Positions 35,685 to 44,723 of a DNA stretch of 64,000 nt are shown in pieces. The stretch is taken from assembly GCF_000374445.1 (NCBI RefSeq), contig NZ_KB894441.1:1-64000 (forward strand), written 5' to 3'. The notes beneath the pieces are model-generated. The model did no database searches. It worked only from the letters and a program-made list of their open reading frames with translations, and was not told the DNA's origin. This DNA is from Actinokineospora enzanensis DSM 44649. Its GTDB lineage: Bacteria > Actinomycetota > Actinomycetes > Mycobacteriales > Pseudonocardiaceae. The translations under genes were made by a program, and so were the position numbers. Each line of letters begins with the position of its first letter. Position 1 is the first letter of the stretch.

Positions 35685-36221
35685 GTGCGGATACGCACCG
35701 ACGACGAGGTATACCGGGTCGACGCGGTCTGGCTCGGGCCGCCCAAGGCCACCTTCCCCTTTCGGGCCCGCTATGTCGCCTGGGGTGTGGGCACGGTCGT
35801 CTTCCTGCTCGCGCTCACCGTCCTGCGCAACCTGGGCGTCGGCCTGTTCTGGTCGTTCGCCTGGGGACTGGTGGCCACCATCGGCCTGACCATGGTGATC
35901 TGCTCGCGGATCAGCCATGAGCGCCCGCTCGGCGCCGTGCTCACCATGTGGCTGCGCGAGCTCAAGGCGCCGCGCGAGACCACCTCGGGCAACGGCGGCG
36001 CGGTCAGCGCGGCAGGCGTCCGGGTGCGCGCGGAACGCCCGCACCGCAAGCCGCGCGGCACCTCCGACCGCCGCCGGGCCAAGACCGCGCGCCGGGCCGA
36101 GGAGGCCCGGCGCAAGGCCAGGGAGGCGCGCGCGGGCAGGCCGCCGCGCCCGGCCAAGCGCACCGCCAAGAACGTCCAGAAGCAGCGGAACAGGGAGGCC
36201 AGTGGTGTTCGGACGCCGTAA
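35685..36221 (+). CDS. PrgI/VirB3-like inner membrane protein
   Basis: This 178-residue protein starts with MRIRTDDEVYRVDAVWLGP. It has two TM segments at about residues 32-50 and 54-73, then a long basic tail rich in Arg, Lys and Ala (about 110-178). Small two-TM proteins before a VirB4 ATPase are the PrgI/VirB3 type in Gram-positive secretion systems. The basic tail is longer than usual and could contact DNA, RNA or the ATPase (inference). GTG 35685 is used; its stop lies 17 bases inside the VirB4 gene. Confidence 0.7.
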   Translation: MRIRTDDEVYRVDAVWLGPPKATFPFRARYVAWGVGTVVFLLALTVLRNLGVGLFWSFAWGLVATIGLTMVICSRISHERPLGAVLTMWLRELKAPRETTSGNGGAVSAAGVRVRAERPHRKPRGTSDRRRAKTARRAEEARRKAREARAGRPPRPAKRTAKNVQKQRNREASGVRTP

Positions 36222-39147
36222 GCGCGAGCAGGACCCGCTCGCGCCCCACCCGGCGGGACACCCGCACGACCCCGTCTCCCAGGGCCGGACCCGGCACAGC
36301 GCGCGCTACGAGCAGGCGCAGGCGCCCCGCAAACGCGGCAAGCGGCTGCCCGGCGAACAGGGCATCCCCAGCTACACCCCGGAGATCGCGGCCCGCACCA
36401 TCGACGGGCACCTGCTGCGCACCGGCACCGACGTCTACGCCTGGTACCGGCTGGCCCCGCAGCGCTGGTCGTTCCGCTCCGACTCGCAGCGCCAGGACCT
36501 GATCGCCGCCATCGCAGGCCAGTACGCCGAACTGGCCGGCCGCTGGCTGCACCTGCGCGTCACCACCCGGCCCTATCCGATCCGGATGTGGGCCGAGGCG
36601 CACGTGCACAACGCGGTGAACCGGCTGCCGGACGTGCCGGGCGCGCTGAGCTTCGACGACTACCTGGTCGGCGAACAGCAGCAGCTGCTCGGCCGGTCCA
36701 TGGCGGAGAAAGAGGTCTACCTGGGCGTCCAGGTGCAGACCCGCAACGTCGTCGACCGGGCCGTTGAACGCGCGGCCCCGTTGCTGCGCAAGGTGTTCCC
36801 GGACGCGGTCGACGCCGAGTTGCTCGCCATCGAGAGCGAGGTCGAGCACCTCGACCAGGTCATCGGCTCCGCCGGGCTGGAGGGCCGACCGGCCACCGCC
36901 GAGGAGATGTCCTGGCTGATGCACCGGTCCTGCTCGCTCGGCCTGCCCGCGCCACGCAACATGCCCGCGGTCCCCGGCGCCGCCTGGGAACCCGAGGACC
37001 TGGCCAGCTTCACCGACGCCGCCGACTTCCACCAGGACCCGTACTCCCCGACGGTCACCGTGCGCGGCCGCACCGGCTCCAACGCGGGTGTCACCCGGCA
37101 CGTCACCGTGCTGACCGTCGGCATGATGCACGGCCTGCAGATCCCCGAGATCGACGACCCGTGGGTGCAGCGCAGCGACCGGCTGCCCGCCTCCGTCGAG
37201 TGGTCCGCTCGGATCTACGTGCGCAAACCCGAGGAAGTCCAGGGTGAGCTGCAGCGCCAGATGAACAAGGTGCGCTCGCAGGTCAAGCACTACACCGACG
37301 AGCACGAGCTGGAGCCGCCGCAGTCGCTGGCCCGGCAGGCCAGCCGGGTGCTGGAGATCGACGACGAGATGACCTCCGGCTTCACCGCGCTGGCCACCCG
37401 GGTGCGGTCCTGGTGGCGGCTCGCGGTGTCCGGCCCCAGCGAGCGCGACGCGCTGCGGCTGGCCCAGCAGCTGCTCGACCTGTACAAACCGAAGGTCGCC
37501 ATCGAGCACCCCGAGGCGCAGTACGCCATGGCCCGCGAGTTCATCCCCGGCGAGCCGCTGGCCTCCAGCGCCTACCTGCGCCGCGGCTCGGTCATCTGGG
37601 CCGCCTCGGCGGTGCCCACCGCCACCGCCGAGGTCGGCGACCGGCGCGGCATCCTGCTCGGCGAGACCTGCACCGCCACCCGCCGCCCGGTCGCCTGGGA
37701 CCCGTGGATGGCGCAGGAGATCCGGGACGGCTCCGGCCTCACCGCAATGGTCGCGGGTCTCGGCGGCGGCAAGTCCTTCCTCGGCGGCGGCATCGTCTAC
37801 AAGACGCTGCGCGCCGGGGCGCACTGGACCATCCTGGACCCGTCCGGCCCACTGGCCCGGCTCTGCGACCTGCCCGAGCTGCGCCCGTACGCCCGGCCGA
37901 TCAACCTGCTCAACGCCCAGGCAGGCATCCTCAACCCGTACCGGGTGGTGGCCGAACCCAAGATCGACCACTTCCTGGACGACGACGACCCGGAACGCGC
38001 CTGGCGCCGGGAGAAGGCGCTCGCCGCCGCCACCCGCCGCAGGCTCGTGCTGGACGTGCTCACCGGCCTGCTGCCCTACGAGGTCGCCCGGCTGCCGCAG
38101 AGCCGCATCGTGCTGCTGCGCGCGGTCCGCACCGTCGGCGGCCGCATCGACGCCGACCCCGGCCTGGTCTTCGACGCGCTGCGCCGGGACGCCAGCGAAC
38201 ACCGCGAGCATGCCATCGTGGTCGCCGACTTCCTGGACGAGATGAAGGAGCGGATGTCGCTGCTCATCCCCGAGCGCGGCGCCGACCCGTACGACGAGCA
38301 GCGCGACGACCGGATGACCGTGCTCACCATGGCGGGCCTGACCCTGCCCAAGGACGGCGTCGGCCGCGAGCACTGGACCGACGCCGAGGCGCTCGGCGTG
38401 GAGATGCTCAACCTGGCCGCCTGGCTCACCCAGCGTACCATCTACGACAAGCCCAAGGACATGCGCAAGGGCGTCTGGATCGACGAGGCGTTCTTCCTCT
38501 CCGAGGTGCCGACCGGCCGGGTGCTGATGAACCGGTTCGCCCGCGACTCCCGCAAGTGGAACGTCCGGGTGCTGCTGTCCTCGCAGATCCCGGCCGACTT
38601 CCTGAAGATCCAGGGCTTCGTCGCGCTGCTGGACTCGGTGTTCATCGGCAGGCTCGACGACGACCAGGCCCAGGCGGACGCGCTGCGGCTGCTCAAGGTG
38701 CCGGTCGGCGCGGGCTACGAACAGGTGGTGGCCAGCCTCGGCCGCCGCCCCGGCGTGCAGCGCGGCATGGTCGAACGGGACACCGCGCCCCGCCAGTTCA
38801 TCTTCGGCGACGGCGCGGGCGGCGTGGAGCGCATCCGCATCGACCTGTCCGGCAACCACCTCGACCACCTGCGCACCGTCATGGACACCACCCCGGACGC
38901 ACAGCGCGAGTCGGCGCGCAGGCTGCTGGCCGAGTCGGCCGAGCGCCCGGTGGCCCCGCCGACACCGCCAAGCGAGCAGGAGTTCGAGCCGGTCGACGGC
39001 TCGCTCACGGACGAGGAGTTCGAGCGCGCCGCGGAGTTCGAGCTTGGGCTGACCGAGGACGACTTCGTCGGCGAGCCGGTGCCCGGCGGGCCGCCGCCGG
39101 ACGGCGGTGGCGGGGACAAGAAGCGCGGTCGTGAGGACGCGGCATGA
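36205..39147 (+). CDS. VirB4/TraC-like secretion ATPase
   Basis: This 980-residue protein has an N-terminal domain of about 480 residues and then a P-loop ATPase domain: Walker A VAGLGGGKSFLGGG (about 514-527), Walker B KGVWIDEAFFL (about 752-762), SSQIPADFL and QRGMVERD. This matches VirB4/TraC/SCO6880-type ATPases that power type IV secretion. The C-terminal 70 residues are acidic, then Gly/Pro-rich. The start could be GTG 36202 or 36205; GGGAGG at 36193-36198 favours 36205. Its TGA overlaps the ATG of a 30-residue ORF. Confidence 0.88.
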   Translation: MFGRRKREQDPLAPHPAGHPHDPVSQGRTRHSARYEQAQAPRKRGKRLPGEQGIPSYTPEIAARTIDGHLLRTGTDVYAWYRLAPQRWSFRSDSQRQDLIAAIAGQYAELAGRWLHLRVTTRPYPIRMWAEAHVHNAVNRLPDVPGALSFDDYLVGEQQQLLGRSMAEKEVYLGVQVQTRNVVDRAVERAAPLLRKVFPDAVDAELLAIESEVEHLDQVIGSAGLEGRPATAEEMSWLMHRSCSLGLPAPRNMPAVPGAAWEPEDLASFTDAADFHQDPYSPTVTVRGRTGSNAGVTRHVTVLTVGMMHGLQIPEIDDPWVQRSDRLPASVEWSARIYVRKPEEVQGELQRQMNKVRSQVKHYTDEHELEPPQSLARQASRVLEIDDEMTSGFTALATRVRSWWRLAVSGPSERDALRLAQQLLDLYKPKVAIEHPEAQYAMAREFIPGEPLASSAYLRRGSVIWAASAVPTATAEVGDRRGILLGETCTATRRPVAWDPWMAQEIRDGSGLTAMVAGLGGGKSFLGGGIVYKTLRAGAHWTILDPSGPLARLCDLPELRPYARPINLLNAQAGILNPYRVVAEPKIDHFLDDDDPERAWRREKALAAATRRRLVLDVLTGLLPYEVARLPQSRIVLLRAVRTVGGRIDADPGLVFDALRRDASEHREHAIVVADFLDEMKERMSLLIPERGADPYDEQRDDRMTVLTMAGLTLPKDGVGREHWTDAEALGVEMLNLAAWLTQRTIYDKPKDMRKGVWIDEAFFLSEVPTGRVLMNRFARDSRKWNVRVLLSSQIPADFLKIQGFVALLDSVFIGRLDDDQAQADALRLLKVPVGAGYEQVVASLGRRPGVQRGMVERDTAPRQFIFGDGAGGVERIRIDLSGNHLDHLRTVMDTTPDAQRESARRLLAESAERPVAPPTPPSEQEFEPVDGSLTDEEFERAAEFELGLTEDDFVGEPVPGGPPPDGGGGDKKRGREDAA

Positions 39148-39236
39148 GCGGCGGCCTGGCGGTCGCGGTCGTTCGTTTGGTTGAGTTGATCAAGCTGGTG
39201 CCCCCGAGGTCGGCGAGGTTGGTGGACGTCACATGA
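39144..39236 (+). CDS. Coupled 30-residue micro-ORF between VirB4- and VirB6-like genes
   Basis: An ATG inside the VirB4 stop (ATGA at 39144-39147) opens a 30-codon frame that ends in a TGA inside the next ATG (ATGA at 39233-39236). The peptide MSGGLAVAVVRLVELIKLVP plus ten residues is a short amphipathic or hydrophobic helix with basic residues. The exact coupling on both sides argues that it is translated. The function is unknown; it may be a small membrane-associated subunit or simply a translational bridge. Confidence 0.5.
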   Translation: MSGGLAVAVVRLVELIKLVPPRSARLVDVT

Positions 39237-41290
39237 TCACGCTCCTGGTGGTGGCCGCCGCCGTGCTGCTCATCGCGGCCCGGCGGCGGCGCAGACAACG
39301 CGGGCAGGCCTTCTCCCGCCGCTCCCTGGCCATGCTCACCGCCATCGGCGTCCTCGGCCTCCAGGTCTTCACCGGCAGCCCGGCCTTCGCGCAGCCACCG
39401 GCCAACGACTCCTGCGTCGCCAACCCGGAGCGACCGGGCGCGGGCATGGTCGGGGCGTTGGACCCGCCGCAGGGCAACGGCGAGCCGAACAGCCCGTACC
39501 TGATCTACGGCTACTCCGGCATGGTTTGGCACGTCTACGACGACAAGTGCGGCGGCATCGTGCCGACCGGCGTCACCGACCCGGGCGCCACGATCGACAA
39601 CTGGGCGGGCAACGAGCTGTTCAACGTCGCCAAGAACATCGTCGGCGCCACCAACTCACTGCACTACACCCTGCTCGACGGCGGTGTCCTCGGCGGCCTC
39701 AACGGTCAGATCGGCAAGGCCGCCGACTCGATCTTCAACAACACCTTCGCCCAGCTGTTCAGCATCTTCATGCTCGGCCTGGCCATCCTGCTGTTCCGGC
39801 AGATCTGGAAGGGCGACCTGGCCACGGTCAGCAAACGCACGCTGTTCGCCTTCGCCGGCATGTGGCTGGCCGCCTCGTCGGCGGTGCTGGTCGCCAACTA
39901 CGACCGCATCGACGACGTCATCGTGCGCACCACGACCAGCATCCAGGCCGGGTTCGAGGACCCCAAGGAGAACGTGGCCGCGCAGCACGTGCTGCCAACC
40001 GAGCTGCACAACAAGATCGTCTACGACAACTGGCTGCGCGGCGAGTTCGGCGACCCGACCAGCCCGCAGGCCCGCGACTACGGCCGCAAGCTGCTCGACG
40101 CCCAGTCCTGGACCCGCGACGACGTGGTCACCGGCCGGGACGCGGACAACGCGGCCGAGCAGGCGAAGAAGGCCGAGTACAAGCAGATCGCCGGTCAGCT
40201 CGGCCCGGCGACCGACTACTTCAAGGGCACCGGCGGCAGCCGCACCGGTGCCGGTGTGCTGGCCCTGTTCCAGTCCATCGTGTACTCACTGTTCCAGCTG
40301 TTCGCCAAGCTCGCGGTGCTGCTGGCCCAGCTGCTGCTGCGGGTGCTCGCGCTCAGCGCGCCGGTCATCGGCCTGGTCGCGCTGATCCACCACGACATCC
40401 TGCGCAAGATCGGCCGAGCGGTCGGCGCGGTGGTACTGAACGTGCTCGTGCTGGCGATGCTCGCGGGCATCCATTTCAAGTTCCTGGAGCTGATCTTCTC
40501 CCCGGACGCCAAGCTGTCCCTGCTCACGCAGATGCTCCTGGCCGCCATCGTGACCCTGGTCTTCTTCCTGGTCGGCCGCCCCGCGCGGCGGATGTGGCAG
40601 ATGCTGGAGCTGTCCGTGGGTGCCGCGGGCGGCGCGATGCCTGGCGCGGGGGGCGGGTTCTTCTCCCGGTTCCGGCGCAACAAGCAGCAGGGGCCGACCC
40701 CGCAGGACGCGTTCTGGGAGAACGTTCGCGAGGGTGAGCAGAACGAGGAAGGCGCGGGCACGCTGGTGCCCAGTTCGGGCAAGCGGCCGCGCCCCGAGGC
40801 CAGCAACCCGGTCACCGCGCACGCCGAGCGGCTCGACGGCCGCGGCCAGCCGGTGGTGGTGCGCAGGCGTACCCAGGTGGGCGGGTCCCGGCCGGGCATC
40901 GAGTCCCGGGCCGAGGACATCCACGGTGAGCTCCTGCTCGACGGCCTGCCCGGCCAGCCCGGCACCACCCGGCTGTCGGTCGGCGGCGGCAGCCGTGCGA
41001 GCCGGGTCGTGGACACCGTGCCGGTGGCCGACCGGGGCTACGACCGCGGCGAGGACGCGGTGGTGATCCCGTCCATGGTGCCCAGCAGGCGGGGCGAGTT
41101 CGAGGCGCCGGTGGAGGCCCCGCCCAACCCGGCGCCGCGGGTGGCGGATGTGGAGATGGTCGCGGGCCGACCGGTGCACGTGGTCTACCGGCCATCGCGC
41201 GGCCTGGAGGTCGCCGACCAGCGGCAGCCGCAGCCGCGCCGGATGCCGCTGCACGACGGGCCGCGCGACACCGACTCGGTGGTGAGGTGA
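39233..41290 (+). CDS. VirB6/TrbL-like polytopic membrane protein
   Basis: This 685-residue protein has an N-terminal TM, an Arg-rich stretch, and a second hydrophobic segment ending SPAFAQ. A Cys-containing exported region follows, then clustered helices (about residues 173-190, 203-222, 343-395, 398-425, 431-452). The tail from about 460 to 685 is charged and Pro-rich, probably cytoplasmic and disordered. Number of helices, size and position after VirB4 fit the VirB6/TrbL channel component. It is followed 4 bases later by the VirB8-like gene. Confidence 0.78.
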   Translation: MITLLVVAAAVLLIAARRRRRQRGQAFSRRSLAMLTAIGVLGLQVFTGSPAFAQPPANDSCVANPERPGAGMVGALDPPQGNGEPNSPYLIYGYSGMVWHVYDDKCGGIVPTGVTDPGATIDNWAGNELFNVAKNIVGATNSLHYTLLDGGVLGGLNGQIGKAADSIFNNTFAQLFSIFMLGLAILLFRQIWKGDLATVSKRTLFAFAGMWLAASSAVLVANYDRIDDVIVRTTTSIQAGFEDPKENVAAQHVLPTELHNKIVYDNWLRGEFGDPTSPQARDYGRKLLDAQSWTRDDVVTGRDADNAAEQAKKAEYKQIAGQLGPATDYFKGTGGSRTGAGVLALFQSIVYSLFQLFAKLAVLLAQLLLRVLALSAPVIGLVALIHHDILRKIGRAVGAVVLNVLVLAMLAGIHFKFLELIFSPDAKLSLLTQMLLAAIVTLVFFLVGRPARRMWQMLELSVGAAGGAMPGAGGGFFSRFRRNKQQGPTPQDAFWENVREGEQNEEGAGTLVPSSGKRPRPEASNPVTAHAERLDGRGQPVVVRRRTQVGGSRPGIESRAEDIHGELLLDGLPGQPGTTRLSVGGGSRASRVVDTVPVADRGYDRGEDAVVIPSMVPSRRGEFEAPVEAPPNPAPRVADVEMVAGRPVHVVYRPSRGLEVADQRQPQPRRMPLHDGPRDTDSVVR

Positions 41291-41294
41291 CGCC

Positions 41295-41927
41295 GTGCCG
41301 ATCCGCACCAACCGCGGCCGGGCCGCGGTCTACCGCAAGCTGTGGGGCTGGCCGCTGCGCTCGCCCCGGCACTTAGCGGTCGCCGTCTTCCTGGCCGTGC
41401 TCGTGCTGACCGCGGCCGGGATCATCGTGCCGAAGGTCCTCGGCCGGGGCCACGGCCAGCAGGCCGCGCCCGGCGCGGCAGGCGCGTCGACCCCGGTGGC
41501 GACCTCGACCACCGTCCCCGGGCAGCGCCCGGACGCCGGGCTGACCACGGCCGTGCCGACGTCCCCGCTGCCCACCCGCATCACCTCCGGCCCCACCCCC
41601 ACGTCCCGGGCGGACGCGCCGCCGCAGGCCCTGGACGCGGTGACCAGGTTCGCCGAGCGCTGGGTGGACCACCCGGCCGGGATCACCGCCAAGGACTGGC
41701 TCGACCACCTGCGCCCGTACACGACCGAGGAGTACCTGGCCGTCATGGCCGACGTGGACCCGGCGAACGTGCCTGCGAGCCGGGTCACCGGCCCGGTGCG
41801 CGCGGCGGTGTCGTTCGCCAAGTCGGTGGAGGCCGAGGTGCCGACGGACGCGGGCACCCTGCACGTGACGGTGATCGACACCGGCAAGGGCTGGAAGGTC
41901 GCAGGCTACGAGCAGGGGCGGTCATGA
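41295..41927 (+). CDS. VirB8/TcpC-like bitopic membrane protein
   Basis: This 210-residue protein has a short basic N-terminus, one TM helix (about residues 27-50), a Thr/Pro-rich linker (about 60-110) and an extracytoplasmic domain of about 100 residues. The domain includes AVTRFAERWVDH, DWLDHLRPYTTEEYL and VTVIDTGKGWKVAGYEQGR, a layout of NTF2-like VirB8/TcpC domains. The GTG start follows the VirB6 stop by 4 bases, and its stop overlaps the next ATG (ATGA). Confidence 0.72.
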   Translation: MPIRTNRGRAAVYRKLWGWPLRSPRHLAVAVFLAVLVLTAAGIIVPKVLGRGHGQQAAPGAAGASTPVATSTTVPGQRPDAGLTTAVPTSPLPTRITSGPTPTSRADAPPQALDAVTRFAERWVDHPAGITAKDWLDHLRPYTTEEYLAVMADVDPANVPASRVTGPVRAAVSFAKSVEAEVPTDAGTLHVTVIDTGKGWKVAGYEQGRS

Positions 41928-42931
41928 AGACGGCGATCATCGTCGGCGCGGTCGTGGTGACGGTGTTCACCACCGTGATCAGCACCGGCGCGGTCACCTC
42001 GGTGGTGCAGAACGACCAGGCCGAGCAGGCCGCCGCGGTCGGCCTCACCTCGTGCAACGCCTCGCTCGGCCCGATCAGCACCGGCCCGGCAGGTTCCGGC
42101 GCGGCGGACGCGGCCAACCTCTCCGAGGAGCAGCGCGGCACCGTCGCGCTGATCATCACCATCGGCAAGCAGCGCAACCTGTCCTCGCGGGCCTGGCAGG
42201 TGGCGATCCAGGCGGGCATGACCGAGTCCGGGCTGCGCAGCCTGGACTACGGCGACCGGGACTCGCTGGGCATCTTCCAGATGCGCCCGTCCATGGGCTG
42301 GGGCACCGCCGCGGAGGTCACCAACCCGACCTACGCCATCAACAAGTTCTACGACGTGCTGCTGGCGCTGCCCGACTGGGACACCCAGCGGCCGGGCGAC
42401 TCCGCGCAGGACGTCGAGCGGTCCGCGTTCCCGGACCGCTACCACCGCTGGGAGCCGATGGCCGCGTTCCTCATCGGGGAGCTCGGCCAGGTCGCGAACT
42501 ACACCGGTTGTGGCGAAGGTCTGGGCGCGCTGCTGCCCGCGCCCACCGCGGCCGCGGGCGGTGCGATGCAGTTCGCGCTGTCCCAGCAGGGCAAGCCGTA
42601 TCTGTGGGCCGCCTCGATCGACCAACAGGACTCGTACGACTGCTCCAGCCTGATGCTGCAGTCCTACCGCTCGGCCGGGGTGCTTCTGCCGCGCACCTCG
42701 CGCGAGCAGTACCACGCGGGCGCGCTGCTGCCGGTGGAGCAGGCGCAGCCGGGCGACCTGCTGTTCTGGGCCTACGACGAGTCCGACCCGAGCACCATTC
42801 ACCACGTGGCCATGTACCTGGGGGATGGCAAGATCGTGGAGGCCCAGCAGACCGGTGTCCCCGTGCACATCCGGCCGGTCTCCTTCACCGAGGGCGAGCT
42901 GATGAACCAGGCCGTGCGGCCCGGGGTTTGA
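41924..42931 (+). CDS. VirB1-like cell wall hydrolase (transglycosylase + NlpC/P60)
   Basis: This 335-residue protein has an N-terminal signal anchor (about residues 3-25), then a lysozyme-like domain with AIQAGMTESGLRSL and SLGIFQMRPSMGWGT (catalytic Glu near residue 103). A C-terminal NlpC/P60 domain follows: QGKPYLWAAS, catalytic DCSSLMLQSYRSAG (Cys near 240), PGDLLFW and HHVAMYLGDGKIVEA (His near 293). Such bifunctional enzymes open peptidoglycan for Gram-positive T4SS assembly, as in conjugative elements. It forms the last recognisable machine part of the operon. Confidence 0.87.
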   Translation: MKTAIIVGAVVVTVFTTVISTGAVTSVVQNDQAEQAAAVGLTSCNASLGPISTGPAGSGAADAANLSEEQRGTVALIITIGKQRNLSSRAWQVAIQAGMTESGLRSLDYGDRDSLGIFQMRPSMGWGTAAEVTNPTYAINKFYDVLLALPDWDTQRPGDSAQDVERSAFPDRYHRWEPMAAFLIGELGQVANYTGCGEGLGALLPAPTAAAGGAMQFALSQQGKPYLWAASIDQQDSYDCSSLMLQSYRSAGVLLPRTSREQYHAGALLPVEQAQPGDLLFWAYDESDPSTIHHVAMYLGDGKIVEAQQTGVPVHIRPVSFTEGELMNQAVRPGV

Positions 42932-42944
42932 GAAGAGGCGACTG

Positions 42945-43427
42945 ATGAACATGTACCCACCGGGACCCCTGCCCAGACATCCCGGCCCACCCGCCTCCGC
43001 CGCGCCGATCCGCGACTTCCTCAACAGCGCCAAGCGGCCCGGGGTGAGCGAGGGCTACGTGGTGCTGCCGCGCGGGCTGGCGGAGGCGATGCCGCTGCCG
43101 TGGCAGCAGCACATGGCGCACCTGCTGCACGAGTTCCACCAAGTCTACGCGCACCTGGACTGGCCGGAGTACCGCGTGGTGCCGTCCCGGCGGGAGCGGC
43201 TGGTCGACCTCGACGAGGACCAGCTGGCCGAGGTCGGCTGCCTGGTGGAGATCGACGGCGACGGCGAGCTGGTCTACCGGGAGCGCAACGGCCGCCGGAT
43301 CGAGCACCCGGAGCAGCAGGAGGTGCTGGTCTCCTGCCTGGACCCGATCCCCGGCCAGCACTACAACGCCAACCAGGACACGCCGCCGCGCGGCTTCCCG
43401 GTGCAGCAGTCGCCGACCTGGGGTTAG
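42945..43427 (+). CDS. Hypothetical protein in the T4SS-like operon
   Basis: This 160-residue protein has a Pro-rich N-terminus (YPPGPLPRHPGPP) and an acidic middle with SEGYVVLPRGLAEAMPLPWQ, EFHQVYAHLDWPEYRVVP and DGDGELVYRERNGRR. It has no signal or membrane segment. I do not recognise it. It lies 13 bases after the hydrolase gene and belongs to the same transcript, so it could be a cytosolic accessory of the machine. The start could be ATG 42945 or ATG 42951. Confidence 0.65.
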   Translation: MNMYPPGPLPRHPGPPASAAPIRDFLNSAKRPGVSEGYVVLPRGLAEAMPLPWQQHMAHLLHEFHQVYAHLDWPEYRVVPSRRERLVDLDEDQLAEVGCLVEIDGDGELVYRERNGRRIEHPEQQEVLVSCLDPIPGQHYNANQDTPPRGFPVQQSPTWG

Positions 43428-43435
43428 CTGATGCC

Positions 43436-43639
43436 ATGAGCGACGACAACCCTGATCCGGGCTGGTACTACAACACTCGAACCGGGCAGGTCGAACACGG
43501 GACGTTGTCCCGACGGGTCGACCTGCTCGGCCCGTACCCCGACCGGGCGACCGCCGAGCGGGCGCTGGAGATCGCGCACGAGCGCACCGCGGCGGCCGAC
43601 AGCGCCGACCGACGGTTCCGCGGCGACGACGACGAATGA
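43436..43639 (+). CDS. Small SPOR-like acidic protein
   Basis: This 67-residue protein reads GWYYNTRTGQVEHG, then LLGPYPDRATAERALEIAHE, and ends in an acidic DDDE tail. The Y-N-x-x-T-G-x-V and G-P-Y-x-x-x-x-x-A-x-x-A pattern is shared by short actinobacterial SPOR-like proteins. Function unknown. The gap of 8 bases suggests it is the last gene of the operon; an imperfect hairpin of CCCA/CCTG with CAGG/TGGG follows near 43648. Confidence 0.7.
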   Translation: MSDDNPDPGWYYNTRTGQVEHGTLSRRVDLLGPYPDRATAERALEIAHERTAAADSADRRFRGDDDE

Positions 43640-43799
43640 CGGGCTGACCCACCCCTGTTTCCGCAGGTGGGGCTGTGAAATCCGTCCCAACGGCCTCGCC
43701 TGGGGTGGGGTGCGGTGCGACGCTGGACGGGTAAGCCATCCGCATACACCCAGGGACCCGCGACGACGCGGGCCTTGAGGGAAGGACGGTCGAACAGCG

Positions 43800-44699
43800 A
43801 TGTCCGCTGCGATGAATTCCCCTGCCCCGAGTTCCGAGGTCGCGCCGCACTCCGAGGATGTGGCGCCGTACGGGTCCGGACCGGCGACCGGCCGCAAGCC
43901 CGCCAAGCGCGTCCGCGTCCACCACCTGCAGGACCTCAAAGACCGCGGTGAGCCGTTCCCCATGCTCACCGCCTACGACATGTACACCGCCGAGCTGTTC
44001 GACGAGGCGGGCATCCCGGTGCTGCTGGTCGGCGACTCGGCCGCGAACAACGTCTTCGGCTACGACACCTCGCTGCCGGTCACCGTGGACGAGCTGATCC
44101 CGCTCGTCCGCTCGGTGACCCGCGCGGCCAAGTCCGCGCTGGTGGTGGCCGATCTGCCGTTCGGCTCCTACCAGGTCTCGGTCGAGCAGGCGGTGACCAC
44201 GGCCGTGCGGTTCATGAAGGAGGGCCGCGCGCACGCGGTGAAGCTGGAGGGCGGCAGCGTGTTCGCGCCGCACATCCGGGCGATCACCAACGCGGGCATC
44301 CCGGTCATGGCGCACATCGGCTTCACCCCGCAGAGCGAGCACAGCCTGGGCGGCTACCGCGTGCAGGGCCGCGGCGACACCGGCGAGCGGGTGCTGGCCG
44401 ACGCGGTGGCCGTCGAGGAGGCGGGCGCGTTCGCGGTGGTGATGGAGATGGTCCCGGCGGAGGTGGCCAAGCGGGTCACGCACGAGCTTCGGGTGCCGAC
44501 GATCGGCATCGGGGCCGGGCCGGACTGCGACGGCCAGGTGCTGGTCTGGCAGGACATGGCGGGCCTGCGGCGGGCCAAGGCGTCGCGGTTCGTCAAGCGC
44601 TACGCGGACGTGGCCGACGTGCTGCTCGGCGCGGCGCGATCGTTCGCGGACGACGTGCGCGGGCGCGAGTTCCCTGCCCCGGAGCATGTCTTCCACTGA
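43800..44699 (+). CDS. panB: 3-methyl-2-oxobutanoate hydroxymethyltransferase
   Basis: This 299-residue enzyme has [56 protein letters not shown] and [19 protein letters not shown], all PanB landmarks. It makes ketopantoate for pantothenate and CoA synthesis. About 45 N-terminal residues before VHHLQDLK are extra and Ala/Pro-rich, as in other actinobacteria. The ATG at 43800 has GAAGGA upstream. In M. tuberculosis panB (Rv2225) lies in the same general neighbourhood. Confidence 0.95.
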   Translation: MSAAMNSPAPSSEVAPHSEDVAPYGSGPATGRKPAKRVRVHHLQDLKDRGEPFPMLTAYDMYTAELFDEAGIPVLLVGDSAANNVFGYDTSLPVTVDELIPLVRSVTRAAKSALVVADLPFGSYQVSVEQAVTTAVRFMKEGRAHAVKLEGGSVFAPHIRAITNAGIPVMAHIGFTPQSEHSLGGYRVQGRGDTGERVLADAVAVEEAGAFAVVMEMVPAEVAKRVTHELRVPTIGIGAGPDCDGQVLVWQDMAGLRRAKASRFVKRYADVADVLLGAARSFADDVRGREFPAPEHVFH

Positions 44700-44723
44700 A
44701 CCCCGACCGCGCGGTCGGGGTGC

